From an uncultured Pelagibacteraceae bacterium (lineage in GTDB: Bacteria > Pseudomonadota > Alphaproteobacteria > Pelagibacterales > Pelagibacteraceae): DNA of 64,000 bases. The position numbers were made by a program, and so were the translations under genes. The stretch spans positions 62,001-126,000 of the forward strand of contig CACJQX010000001.1 of the NCBI GenBank assembly GCA_902595595.1, written 5' to 3'. Positions 54,619-63,011 of this stretch are shown here, in pieces; within the stretch, counting starts at the first letter, position 1; each line of letters starts with the position of its first letter. Under the pieces are notes generated by a model. It was given only the letters and a program-made list of their open reading frames with translations. It did not search any database and was not told the DNA's origin.

Positions 54619-55412
54619 TAAGCAGCACTCCCAATTGTTGATTCTTGATTCATAAACTCGTCAGTGAAACTAAAATAGGATTTGCTACCAGGACATGTCT
54701 TATCATAGATCAATACTGGCATACCATGGGAGGGTGCTTCTGAAAGTCTGACATTCCTTGGTATGACAGTTGAGTAAACTTTTTCATTAAAATAATCCCT
54801 AGCTTCTTTTTCAACTTGGGATGAAAGTTTATTTCTTTTATCGTACATAGTTAAAAGTATACCCCTGATTTTCAAATCTGGATTTAAACTTACTTTTATC
54901 CTTTCGATTGTTTTCATTAGCTGTGTTAGACCTTCTAATGCAAAAAATTCAGTCTGAAGTGGTACCAATAGAGAATTTGAACTTACAAGTGCCATTACTG
55001 TTAACAAGCTTAGCGAAGGTGGGCAATCGATCAAGACATAATCATATAACCTTCTAGAATCGTTTAAATATGAGGTTAATTTAGTCTTTAGTATAAAAGC
55101 CCTATTAGTGTCATCAGCCGTCTCTACTTCTAAGCCCGATAAATCTACATTAGATGTTATAATATCTAAATTTTGAAACTTAGTTTTTTTAATCACATCT
55201 CTAATTTCTCTAGTTCCATTCAAAACTCCATAAATTGTATCACTTGAGTTATCCGTATTAGATAATCCTAGACCTGTAGTAGCGTTACCTTGTGGATCTA
55301 GGTCAATTACTAAAATTTTTTTATCTATTTGAGATAAACCTGCTGCAAGATTTATCACCGTAGTAGTTTTTCCGACCCCACCCTTTTGATTTATGACTGA
55401 AATAATTTGCAT
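54618..55412 (-). CDS. parA: Chromosome-partitioning ATPase ParA
   Basis: Deviant Walker-A ATPase that forms gradients on the nucleoid and moves ParB-parS. The 264 residues start MQIISVINQKGGVGKTTTVINLA (KGGVGKTT at 10-17). Walker A' LVIDLDPQGNATTGLG and Walker B YVLIDCPPSL are also present. It is one base from rsmG upstream and overlaps parB by one base, a tight rsmG-parA-parB unit. Confidence 0.97.
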   Translation of the reverse strand: MQIISVINQKGGVGKTTTVINLAAGLSQIDKKILVIDLDPQGNATTGLGLSNTDNSSDTIYGVLNGTREIRDVIKKTKFQNLDIITSNVDLSGLEVETADDTNRAFILKTKLTSYLNDSRRLYDYVLIDCPPSLSLLTVMALVSSNSLLVPLQTEFFALEGLTQLMKTIERIKVSLNPDLKIRGILLTMYDKRNKLSSQVEKEARDYFNEKVYSTVIPRNVRLSEAPSHGMPVLIYDKTCPGSKSYFSFTDEFMNQESTIGSAA

Positions 55413-56057
55413 TTAATTTTTTTTTTTAATTTTTTTTATATTTATTAAAAATGAGTCTTCACTTGTTAAGCTTTTCTTTTCTATATACTCCAACTCCCAA
55501 TTTTTTTTGGAATTTTCAAAAATTTTTTTTCCACTCTTCCCCATAAAAAAAATTAAATTTTTATATTTTGAAAAATTTTCATACACTAAATCTAAAACTA
55601 CTGGCATTGGTTTAAATGCTCTGGACATTATTGTTCCTGTTTCTAAATTTTTTATTTCAAAAATATTTTTTTGAAAAACCTTTGTGTTTAAATTTAATTT
55701 TTTTGAAACCTCTTTTAAAAAATGGCTTTTATGATAGCTTTTTTCATAAAGGTGCACATTCATATTATTTTTCATATTTTTTAGTATAATTGCCACGATA
55801 ATACCTGGCATACCCCCTCCTGAACCTATATCTGTGGTTGTATTGCTATTTAAGTCAATAAAATCAATAATTTGTGCTGAATCTATAATATGACGATCTA
55901 TTATGGCCTTTTTTGATGTTGTATTTTTGCTAATTATGTTGATTTTTTTATTTTTTTCAAGAATCATGGATATATAGTTTTCAAAGTCCAAAAATGTTTC
56001 ACGTGAAACATTTAAGTGATTGATTCTAGAATAAGAATTTAAAATTTCCTGATCCAT
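55413..56057 (-). CDS. rsmG: 16S rRNA (guanine-N7)-methyltransferase RsmG (GidB)
   Basis: SAM enzyme that methylates G527 of 16S rRNA. The 214 residues contain NVSRETFLDFENYISMILE near the N-terminus, the SAM motif TDIGSGGGMPGIIVAI (about 73-88) and IMSRAFKPM. The codons for NVSRETF are formed by the parS site at 55995-56010. The start overlaps the mnmG stop by one base, the canonical mnmG-rsmG-parA-parB order. Confidence 0.95.
   Translation of the reverse strand: MDQEILNSYSRINHLNVSRETFLDFENYISMILEKNKKINIISKNTTSKKAIIDRHIIDSAQIIDFIDLNSNTTTDIGSGGGMPGIIVAIILKNMKNNMNVHLYEKSYHKSHFLKEVSKKLNLNTKVFQKNIFEIKNLETGTIMSRAFKPMPVVLDLVYENFSKYKNLIFFMGKSGKKIFENSKKNWELEYIEKKSLTSEDSFLINIKKIKKKN
55995..56010. 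promoter_or_regulatory. parS: parS centromere site (perfect 16-bp palindrome)
   Basis: TGTTTCACGTGAAACA is an exact match to the universal bacterial parS consensus. It is embedded in the rsmG coding sequence, where it encodes part of the conserved VSRETF stretch. It lies about 0.6 kb upstream of the parA start and 1.4 kb from parB, whose product should bind it. It implies that the replication origin is probably not far away. Confidence 0.93.
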
Positions 56058-57928
56058 TAAGCTATATGCTTAATAGACTTTCTTTTGACATGTGACAACA
56101 AAATATATACAGCAGCTGGAGTTATTCCGTCGATTCTTAAAGCTTGACCCATTGTTTTAGGCTTTATTTCTTTAAATTTAGCTTTTACCTCATTAGATAA
56201 ACCTGATAGTCCATCATAATCGATTTTATCAGGAATAATTAAGTTTTCATCCCTCTTAAATGCTAAAATATCAGCTTTTTGTTTCTTTAAATATCCGCTG
56301 TAATGAGCGTTTATTTCTACTTGTTCATCTATTTCTTTGTTAAAAAATGGTATATCAGACCATATTTCACGAATTTTACTCATATTTACCCCTTTTTGGG
56401 TTAAGACTTCGCAAGATGATCTCAATATTCCGTCTTTTGCTATTTTTATTCCAAATTTCTCAGCTTTAGAAGGTGAAATCTTAGAATCCCTCATTTTTGA
56501 ATTTATTTGATTAATTTGATCAAATTTGTTCAAATATATGGCTTTTCTCTCATTGCCTATTAAACCAATTTCTATTCCCTTTGCAGTTAATCTTTGATCA
56601 GCATTATCTGATCTTAAGCTCAATCGATATTCTGCTCTTGATGTGAACATTCTGTATGGCTCAGCTACTCCTTTGGTCACCAGATCATCAATCATTACTC
56701 CTATGTAAGCTTCAGATCTATCGAGTATGAATGGTTCCAATTTTTTTACAGATAAAGCAGCATTTATTCCTGCTATAAGGCCTTGTGAAGCAGCTTCCTC
56801 ATATCCGGTTGTCCCATTAATCTGACCGGCTAGATAAAGGTTGCTTATCTTCTTAGTTTCAAGGGTTAAGAATAGTTCACGTGGATCTACATAGTCATAT
56901 TCTATTGCATATCCTGGTCTTAATACAGTAACATTTTCTAAACCATTGATATTATTACATATTTCTTGCTGCACTTCAGCTGGAAGCGATGTTGAGATAC
57001 CATTTGGGTAAATTGTGTGATCATTAAGACCTTCTGGTTCTAAAAATATTTGGTGACGAACTTTATTTGCAAATTTTACTATTTTATCTTCTATAGATGG
57101 ACAATATCTCGGTCCTACTCCTTTTATACTACCTGAGTACATAGCACTCTTTGATAAATTCTTTTCTATAATTTTATGAACCTTTTCGTTTGTATAAGTC
57201 ATTCGACAAGATATTTGTTTATTTAGATTTTTTTTAGTTAAGAATGAAAAAAAATAAGGATCGTCATCTGCGAATTGTTCTTCTAAGTTTTCAAAATTAA
57301 TTGTCCTTGAATCTAACCTTGGTGGTGTTCCAGTTTTTAATCTTCCAATTTTAAAATTATATTTTGCCAATTGTTCACTCAAACCTGTAGAAGGATTTTC
57401 ATCATATCTACCTGCTGGAGTTCTTTCATCACCTATATGTATCAAACCATTCAAAAAAGTCCCTGTTGTAAGTATTATCTTATTCGATAGCACTTTCTTT
57501 CCTTCTTTAGTTTCAAATCCACTTATTGAATTTTTATTAAAAATAAACTTTATAACTGGATCAGAAAAAATGCTTAAATTACAATAGTTTAGCAATATTT
57601 CCTGCATATATTTACGATAAAGCGATCTATCTGATTGAGTTCGTGGTCCTCTGACTGCTGGCCCTCTACTTCTATTTAACAATCTAAATTGTATACCTGA
57701 TTTGTCTGCTACATATCCCATAACACCATCAAGGGCATCTATTTCTCTAACCAAATGACCTTTACCCAAACCTCCTATTGCCGGGTTACAGGACATCTCA
57801 CCGATAGTTTCTATTTTATGAGTAAATAGGGCAGTGTTCACTCCAAGACGTGCAGAAGCAGCTGCAGCTTCACATCCAGCATGACCTCCTCCAATTACAA
57901 CTACATCAAATGACAAATCATTTTTCAT
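56057..57928 (-). CDS. mnmG: tRNA uridine-5-carboxymethylaminomethyl modification enzyme MnmG (GidA)
   Basis: FAD enzyme that, with MnmE, modifies the wobble uridine of several tRNAs. The 623 residues begin with the FAD loop [13 protein letters not shown] (10-22) and show the [13 protein letters not shown] signature (about 46-58), the PSTGLSEQL and GTPPRL blocks and the long C-terminal helical domain. Its partner mnmE is directly upstream. It overlaps rsmG by one base. Confidence 0.97.
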   Translation of the reverse strand: MKNDLSFDVVVIGGGHAGCEAAAASARLGVNTALFTHKIETIGEMSCNPAIGGLGKGHLVREIDALDGVMGYVADKSGIQFRLLNRSRGPAVRGPRTQSDRSLYRKYMQEILLNYCNLSIFSDPVIKFIFNKNSISGFETKEGKKVLSNKIILTTGTFLNGLIHIGDERTPAGRYDENPSTGLSEQLAKYNFKIGRLKTGTPPRLDSRTINFENLEEQFADDDPYFFSFLTKKNLNKQISCRMTYTNEKVHKIIEKNLSKSAMYSGSIKGVGPRYCPSIEDKIVKFANKVRHQIFLEPEGLNDHTIYPNGISTSLPAEVQQEICNNINGLENVTVLRPGYAIEYDYVDPRELFLTLETKKISNLYLAGQINGTTGYEEAASQGLIAGINAALSVKKLEPFILDRSEAYIGVMIDDLVTKGVAEPYRMFTSRAEYRLSLRSDNADQRLTAKGIEIGLIGNERKAIYLNKFDQINQINSKMRDSKISPSKAEKFGIKIAKDGILRSSCEVLTQKGVNMSKIREIWSDIPFFNKEIDEQVEINAHYSGYLKKQKADILAFKRDENLIIPDKIDYDGLSGLSNEVKAKFKEIKPKTMGQALRIDGITPAAVYILLSHVKRKSIKHIA

Positions 57929-58045
57929 AATCCAAATCTATATGTGATTATATAATTTACAAGATAGGCTTAATTTTTTGTAAATAAACCTTATTTATCA
58001 ACGTTTTTTGATAAAAAAAGCGCAAAAACCAAGCAAAATAGGGTG
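57929..58045. other. mnmE-mnmG intergenic region with inverted repeat
   Basis: A 117-bp A+T-rich gap. It contains a perfect 7-bp inverted repeat TTATCAA/TTGATAA (57995-58001 and 58008-58014, loop of 6), whose left arm TTATCAACG loosely resembles a DnaA box. On the minus strand a TATAAT sequence lies about 20 bp before the mnmG ATG and may be its -10 box, without a clear -35. Nothing else is recognised. Confidence 0.35.
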
Positions 58046-59377
58046 TTACTTGCCGATACAAAAATCGTTGAAAATACTACCTAATATCTCCTCTACATCA
58101 ACTTTTCCAACTATCATACCTAAATGTCTAGTAGCTAATCTTAAATCTTCTGCAGCTTTATCAAAATCCTCAATTTCTTTTTTTTGATTAAAGTTATTTA
58201 GATGATCCAAACACTGTTGCAAATGTTGTCTGTGTCTCTCTCTTGTAATAAGAATATCATCACTTGTAAGAAATTTATTTTTCAAATTATTTTTTATTTT
58301 TAATATTAATTCTTCAATGTTTTTATTTTCTTTAATAGAAATTAAAACATAATTTGTTTTTTTAATTTCTGGATCAATATCTTTTTCTAAAAGATCAGAT
58401 TTATTTATAACTAAAATTGCATTCTCATCTAATAAACCCTTCAAAACATCAGTAAAATCAAGGCTTTTTGCATCAACCACAACAAGCTTTAAATCTGCTT
58501 CCTCAGCTCTATTTAGAGATAATTTAATTCCTTTTTTTTCTATCTCATCTTGAGAATCTCTTATTCCGGCTGTATCAGAGATTATAACTGGATAACCGTC
58601 TACATTTAAATGTGTTTCAATCACGTCTCTAGTTGTGCCTGCAATTTCAGAAACGATTGCGACATCGCGATTAGATAAATGATTCATCAAGCTAGATTTG
58701 CCAGCATTAGTTGGTCCTAGAATAGCAATTTTAAAACCTTCTCTAATTCTTTCTCCAACTTTTTGATCATTTAATATTTTTTTAATTTTATTTATTGCCT
58801 CATCTGAACTTGTTTTAATTTCCTCTAAAATATTATTTGGCAAATCCTCATCAGGAAAGTCAATTTTAGCCTCAACATGGGATAAAATTTTTAAAATTTT
58901 TTCTCTAAGAATATTAAATTGATCTGCTGATTTTCCGTTCATTATTTTAATTGCTTGTTGTCTTTGAATTTCTGTTTCTGAAGAAATCAAATCAGCAATA
59001 CTTTCTGCTTTAAGTAAATTTATTTTTCCATTTTGAAAAGCAAGCTTAGTAAATTCTCCAGGCTCTGCTAATCTACAATTTTCAATTTTTGAAATTGAGA
59101 AGTGTAGGGCGTCTACAACAGCTTTGCTACCATGGACATGTATTTCAGCCATATCTTCTCCTGTGTAGCTATCAGGACCAGGAAACCATAATAATATCCC
59201 TTCATCTATAAGCTCAGAACTGTTGATTTTATTGAATTTTCTTAAGGAAGCTTCTCTTGGATTAGGTATCTTATCATCAGTTAATAACCGAATTACATTT
59301 CTAGTTTCTTTTCCAGATATTCTAATTATTGCTATTCCAGCCGTTCCTGGACCTGATGAGAGAGCATATATAGTCAT
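58046..59377 (-). CDS. mnmE: tRNA modification GTPase MnmE (TrmE)
   Basis: GTPase partner of MnmG. The 443-residue protein has the N-terminal tetrahydrofolate-binding domain (SGPGTAGIAIIRISG; GPDSYTGEDMAEIHVHGS). The inserted G domain has G1 GPTNAGKSS near 221, DTAGIRDSQDEIEKKGI and NKSDLL; the helical C-terminus ends FCIGK with the conserved Cys of the CxGK motif. The start at 59377 (MTIYALSSGPG) is preferred to an ATG two codons earlier. It is divergent from the first sulfotransferase (49 bp). Confidence 0.97.
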   Translation of the reverse strand: MTIYALSSGPGTAGIAIIRISGKETRNVIRLLTDDKIPNPREASLRKFNKINSSELIDEGILLWFPGPDSYTGEDMAEIHVHGSKAVVDALHFSISKIENCRLAEPGEFTKLAFQNGKINLLKAESIADLISSETEIQRQQAIKIMNGKSADQFNILREKILKILSHVEAKIDFPDEDLPNNILEEIKTSSDEAINKIKKILNDQKVGERIREGFKIAILGPTNAGKSSLMNHLSNRDVAIVSEIAGTTRDVIETHLNVDGYPVIISDTAGIRDSQDEIEKKGIKLSLNRAEEADLKLVVVDAKSLDFTDVLKGLLDENAILVINKSDLLEKDIDPEIKKTNYVLISIKENKNIEELILKIKNNLKNKFLTSDDILITRERHRQHLQQCLDHLNNFNQKKEIEDFDKAAEDLRLATRHLGMIVGKVDVEEILGSIFNDFCIGK

Positions 59378-59426
59378 AAACAATTATTATAGCTTTGTAT
59401 TTCCTGAAATTATATAATTTTTTAAG

Positions 59427-60269
59427 ATGATTATTTGGCTAGCTTCATATCCAAAAAGTGGGAACACCTGGGTAAGATCAATGATATCTTGTTTAATAAA
59501 TTCAAATGACGGTATTTTTAATTTTGATCAATTGAAAACCATAAAACAATTTCCAGAAAAGAAATTTTTTAAAGATTTTGTTACAAATTTTAGTGATTTT
59601 AATGAGATAAAAAAAAATTGGATATTGGCACAAGAAAAAATAAATTTGAACAACAAAATACAAATATTAAAGACCCACCAGGGTAAATATACTGTGGGAG
59701 AGCATAATTTTACAGACGATAAAAATACACTTGCTGTTATATACATCGTAAGAGATCCAAGAAATTTAATTAAGTCAATATCTAATCATTTCACTCTTAC
59801 TCTAGATCAGGCTAATAATTTTTTACAGTCACCTGAAATTATAGGTAATGGGAAAAAATGGACTGAAAGGCAAGATGGTATGTATAATTTATTAGGCAGA
59901 TGGAATGATCACTATCGATCATGGACAAGAAATAAAGACAATTTATTATTAATTAAATATGAAGATTTAATTTTAGATACTAAAAATGAGTTGGAAAAAA
60001 TAATATGTTTTTTACAAAAATATTTAAAAATTGAAACAAACGAAAATAAAAATAAAAAAATTTTAGAGACCACTTCTTTTGAAAATTTAAAAAAAATGGA
60101 AAAAGAAGGTTTTTTTAAAGAAAATGTTTATAATAAAAAAGATAAGACAAAAGTAAATTTTTTTCACTTGGGACCAGAAAATAAATGGCAAGATAATTTA
60201 AAACAAGATTATGTTAAAGAGATAGAAAGAAATTTTTATAGTGAAATGAAAGAATTAAACTATTTGTAA
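59427..60269 (+). CDS. Sulfotransferase family protein (first of tandem pair)
   Basis: A 280-residue PAPS-dependent sulfotransferase. The 5'-phosphosulfate loop SYPKSGNTWVR is at 7-17, the catalytic-type KTH at 82-84 (His84), and the 3'-phosphate motif IYIVRDPRNLIKS at 105-117. A late FHLGPENKWQDNL block resembles the PAPS-binding C-terminal loop (RKGxxGDW-like). It is cytoplasmic and probably sulfates a glycan, lipid or small metabolite. The next gene is a clear paralogue 11 bp downstream. Confidence 0.86.
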   Translation: MIIWLASYPKSGNTWVRSMISCLINSNDGIFNFDQLKTIKQFPEKKFFKDFVTNFSDFNEIKKNWILAQEKINLNNKIQILKTHQGKYTVGEHNFTDDKNTLAVIYIVRDPRNLIKSISNHFTLTLDQANNFLQSPEIIGNGKKWTERQDGMYNLLGRWNDHYRSWTRNKDNLLLIKYEDLILDTKNELEKIICFLQKYLKIETNENKNKKILETTSFENLKKMEKEGFFKENVYNKKDKTKVNFFHLGPENKWQDNLKQDYVKEIERNFYSEMKELNYL

Positions 60270-60280
60270 ACTAATAAAAT

Positions 60281-61111
60281 ATGATCATTTGGTTAGCTTC
60301 GTATCCTAAGAGCGGAAACACATGGGTAAGATTATTTTTAAGTAATTTATTATCAAGTGAAGAGAATTTTAATATAAATAATAATATGATTGGTCAATTC
60401 CCACTTAGAAGTCATTTTTTAAATCTATCAACCAATATTAATAACCAAGATGAATTTGCCAAAAACTGTATAATAGCACAACAGAAATTAAACCTGGATG
60501 ATAAGTTAAAAATCTTAAAAACACACAATGCTTTTTGGAACTGGGAAGGAGGAAAATATACTTTTACAGATGAAGAAAATTCACTTGGGGTGATATATAT
60601 TGTGAGAGACCCAAGAAGTGTTATTACCTCAATATTAAATTATTATCATAAAGAAAATTATGAGGATGCTCTAGAATTTATGAAGGAAAACAAAGTGTTG
60701 GGAGGAGATGATTCAGAAATAGGTTTACCAACAATAATTGGTTCCTGGTCAAATCATTACAAATCTTGGAAAAAATTTAAAAAAAATTATTTAATAATTA
60801 AATATGAAAATCTACTAAATAACCCAGAGGATGAATTTTTTAAAATAACTAATTTTTTAGAAACTATCTCTAATCTTAAATTTAAAAAGAGCAAAATTTT
60901 TAAAACCATAGATGAATCTTCATTTACAAATATGTCAAAACAAGAAGATAGATTTGGTTTCAATGATAATTCAGAAAAAAATAAACTACTTAAAAAAAAA
61001 TTTTTCAACTTAGGGCCAGATAATAAATGGGAAAATATTTTGAAAAATAATATCCAAAAAGAAATAGAAAATATTTTTAAAAGTGAAATGAAAGAAATTG
61101 GTTATTTATAA
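60281..61111 (+). CDS. Sulfotransferase family protein (second of tandem pair)
   Basis: A 276-residue paralogue of the preceding gene. The first 17 residues are identical (MIIWLASYPKSGNTWVR) and KTH (80-82), IYIVRDPR (105-112) and FNLGPDNKW are kept, while the middle differs and lacks close similarity. Tandem duplication followed by divergence of the acceptor-binding part is the natural reading. It is followed by the convergent glycosyltransferase 19 bp away. Confidence 0.86.
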   Translation: MIIWLASYPKSGNTWVRLFLSNLLSSEENFNINNNMIGQFPLRSHFLNLSTNINNQDEFAKNCIIAQQKLNLDDKLKILKTHNAFWNWEGGKYTFTDEENSLGVIYIVRDPRSVITSILNYYHKENYEDALEFMKENKVLGGDDSEIGLPTIIGSWSNHYKSWKKFKKNYLIIKYENLLNNPEDEFFKITNFLETISNLKFKKSKIFKTIDESSFTNMSKQEDRFGFNDNSEKNKLLKKKFFNLGPDNKWENILKNNIQKEIENIFKSEMKEIGYL

Positions 61112-61130
61112 ATATTAAGAAATTAATTTT

Positions 61131-62057
61131 TTAAGGATAAATCTTAAAATCTTTTTTCAATATTGATCTTAAAAAATGAATAAATACAGATTTATTTATA
61201 TTAGGAAAATTTAATTTGTACTTAAGAATATTATTTTTTACATCATTAAAATAAATTTCATATAGTGCATTTATATTTTTATTTTTTTTTACTTTATGTA
61301 TGTATAATCCTGGTAAGCAGAAGATTCTTAAAAAAATTCTAAAGTATTGAAAATGAAAAAAAATTATTTTTTTTTTATTTGCAAAAAAAATTTTGTTTTT
61401 TTTTTCAATCTTATAATTATTTATATTCCAAGGCGCTAAATTACAAACAGAGGTATCAAGAATTCTTACCTTTTTTTTATTTAATTTTTCAAAAAAGTCT
61501 AGATAACCTTGATCTGTATATATTTTATTTTTTTTTGTTACATCGGCCTTGCAAGATTTTATACATTTATTTTTCCACCATTCAGCATGCTTTTTTCCAA
61601 AATAATCACACTTAAATGAGATAAAACCAGCGTTAAATTTACCATAAATAATATGGGATTGGCTTGAATGTGAAAAATTATGTTTTGTAAGATAAATTGA
61701 GTGTTTGCTTATTTTTTTGGTTAATAAATTTGGATTATTAAAAAAGAAAATATCACTGTCTAAATATATAATAAAATTGTTTTTCTTTATAAATTTTTTT
61801 ATTAAAAAAAAAATAAATATAGGTTTTAATGTAAATATAAACTCAAGATGGCTTCTGCTATTTTCTAATTTAATATTGTTTTTTAGTTTCAGGTCATGGA
61901 TGTTAAATACTTTTATTTTCTTATCTTTATATTTTTTAAAAAAAGAATAACTAAATTTATCTAATGCCAGTATAAAAATTGGATTAGATATCTTTGAAAT
62001 AAGAGATAATGTAAAGCTTATATGATATTTGCTTGTTAAAGTACAAAAAGTATGCAT
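61131..62057 (-). CDS. GT-A-type nucleotide-sugar glycosyltransferase
   Basis: A 308-residue protein with a metal-binding DSD motif (100-102, in FIIYLDSDIFFF), followed by FNAGFISFKCDYFGKKHAEWW and YTDQGYLDFFEKL. That pattern is found in nucleotide-diphospho-sugar transferases related to GT8/GT77-type enzymes. It has no signal peptide and is very lysine- and asparagine-rich. It probably adds a sugar to a surface polysaccharide. It shares the 5' region with the divergent epimerase gene (46 bp gap). Donor and acceptor are unknown. Confidence 0.7.
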   Translation of the reverse strand: MHTFCTLTSKYHISFTLSLISKISNPIFILALDKFSYSFFKKYKDKKIKVFNIHDLKLKNNIKLENSRSHLEFIFTLKPIFIFFLIKKFIKKNNFIIYLDSDIFFFNNPNLLTKKISKHSIYLTKHNFSHSSQSHIIYGKFNAGFISFKCDYFGKKHAEWWKNKCIKSCKADVTKKNKIYTDQGYLDFFEKLNKKKVRILDTSVCNLAPWNINNYKIEKKNKIFFANKKKIIFFHFQYFRIFLRIFCLPGLYIHKVKKNKNINALYEIYFNDVKNNILKYKLNFPNINKSVFIHFLRSILKKDFKIYP

Positions 62058-62103
62058 TGAATTACAAATTTTTATAAACTAAAAAAAATAAGTCAATCTT
62101 AAT

Positions 62104-62982
62104 ATGAAAAACATTATTGTTGTAACTGGTGGTGCTGGTTTTATTGGTACAAACTTAATAAAATTATTACTTGAAAAAACTAATTATAATATAATTAGCA
62201 TAGATAATTATAGTGCAGGTTCAAAAAAAAATCATGTACAAAACAAAAGAGTTAAATACTTAAAATTTCATACTAGAGAAATTAATACAAAATTAAAAAA
62301 AATTAGTAAAAAAATAATTGTTCTTTTTCATTTTGGTGAATTTTCAAGAATATACCAAAGTTTTAATCAATTATCCAAATGTTTTGAAAGTAACATCACA
62401 GGTACATCAGAAGTATTGAAATTTTGTAAAAATAATAAAATTAAAATTATATATTCAGCAACTTCTGCAAGTTTGGGAAATAATGGAGAGGATCAAAATT
62501 TATCTCCTTACGCTTGGTCTAAAGCAAAAAATCTTGATTTAATTTTCAATTTCTCAAAATGGTTTGGTTTTAAATATGAAATAATTTTCTTTTATAATGT
62601 TTACGGTCCCCATCAAATTACAAGAGGTAAAATGGCGACGGTAATTGGAATTTTTCAAGATTGCTATAATAAAAATAAATTATTACCTGTAGTAAAACCA
62701 GGCCATCAAAAGAGAAATTTTACCCATGTAAAAGATACTGTTAACGTATGTTACAAAGCTTGGAGGTCTAATAAGAACTCATGCTATCTTGTTTGTGCAA
62801 AAGAAAAATACTCGATAATTCAAATATCAAAATTTTTTAATCGTAAACATAAATTAATAAAAGAAAGACTGGGTGAAAGATATAAATCAAACAAGGTAAA
62901 TAAGATAAGAGGTAAAAAAATAAATTTTGTGACAGGAAAAATAAGTATTAAAGAATATATTAAAAATTTTATTAAAAGTTAG
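62104..62982 (+). CDS. NAD-dependent epimerase/dehydratase (sugar nucleotide)
   Basis: A 292-residue extended-SDR protein: NAD loop TGGAGFIGTNL (8-18), catalytic Ser in IYSATSAS (near 120) and YxxxK in YAWSK (Tyr136, Lys140), then VYGPHQ as in UDP-glucose 4-epimerases. It is somewhat shorter than GalE (about 330). It probably makes a UDP-sugar for the neighbouring glycosyltransferases; the exact reaction cannot be told. Confidence 0.83.
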   Translation: MKNIIVVTGGAGFIGTNLIKLLLEKTNYNIISIDNYSAGSKKNHVQNKRVKYLKFHTREINTKLKKISKKIIVLFHFGEFSRIYQSFNQLSKCFESNITGTSEVLKFCKNNKIKIIYSATSASLGNNGEDQNLSPYAWSKAKNLDLIFNFSKWFGFKYEIIFFYNVYGPHQITRGKMATVIGIFQDCYNKNKLLPVVKPGHQKRNFTHVKDTVNVCYKAWRSNKNSCYLVCAKEKYSIIQISKFFNRKHKLIKERLGERYKSNKVNKIRGKKINFVTGKISIKEYIKNFIKS

Positions 62983-63011
62983 GTTTTGAAATATTTATTT
63001 TAATAAATTTT

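Noticed and set aside
56873-56888. Second parS-like sequence in mnmG (contains TTCACGTG)
   Set aside because: Only 11 of 16 positions fit the parS consensus; the flanking arms fail, and the codons are explained by the conserved MnmG stretch DPRELF.
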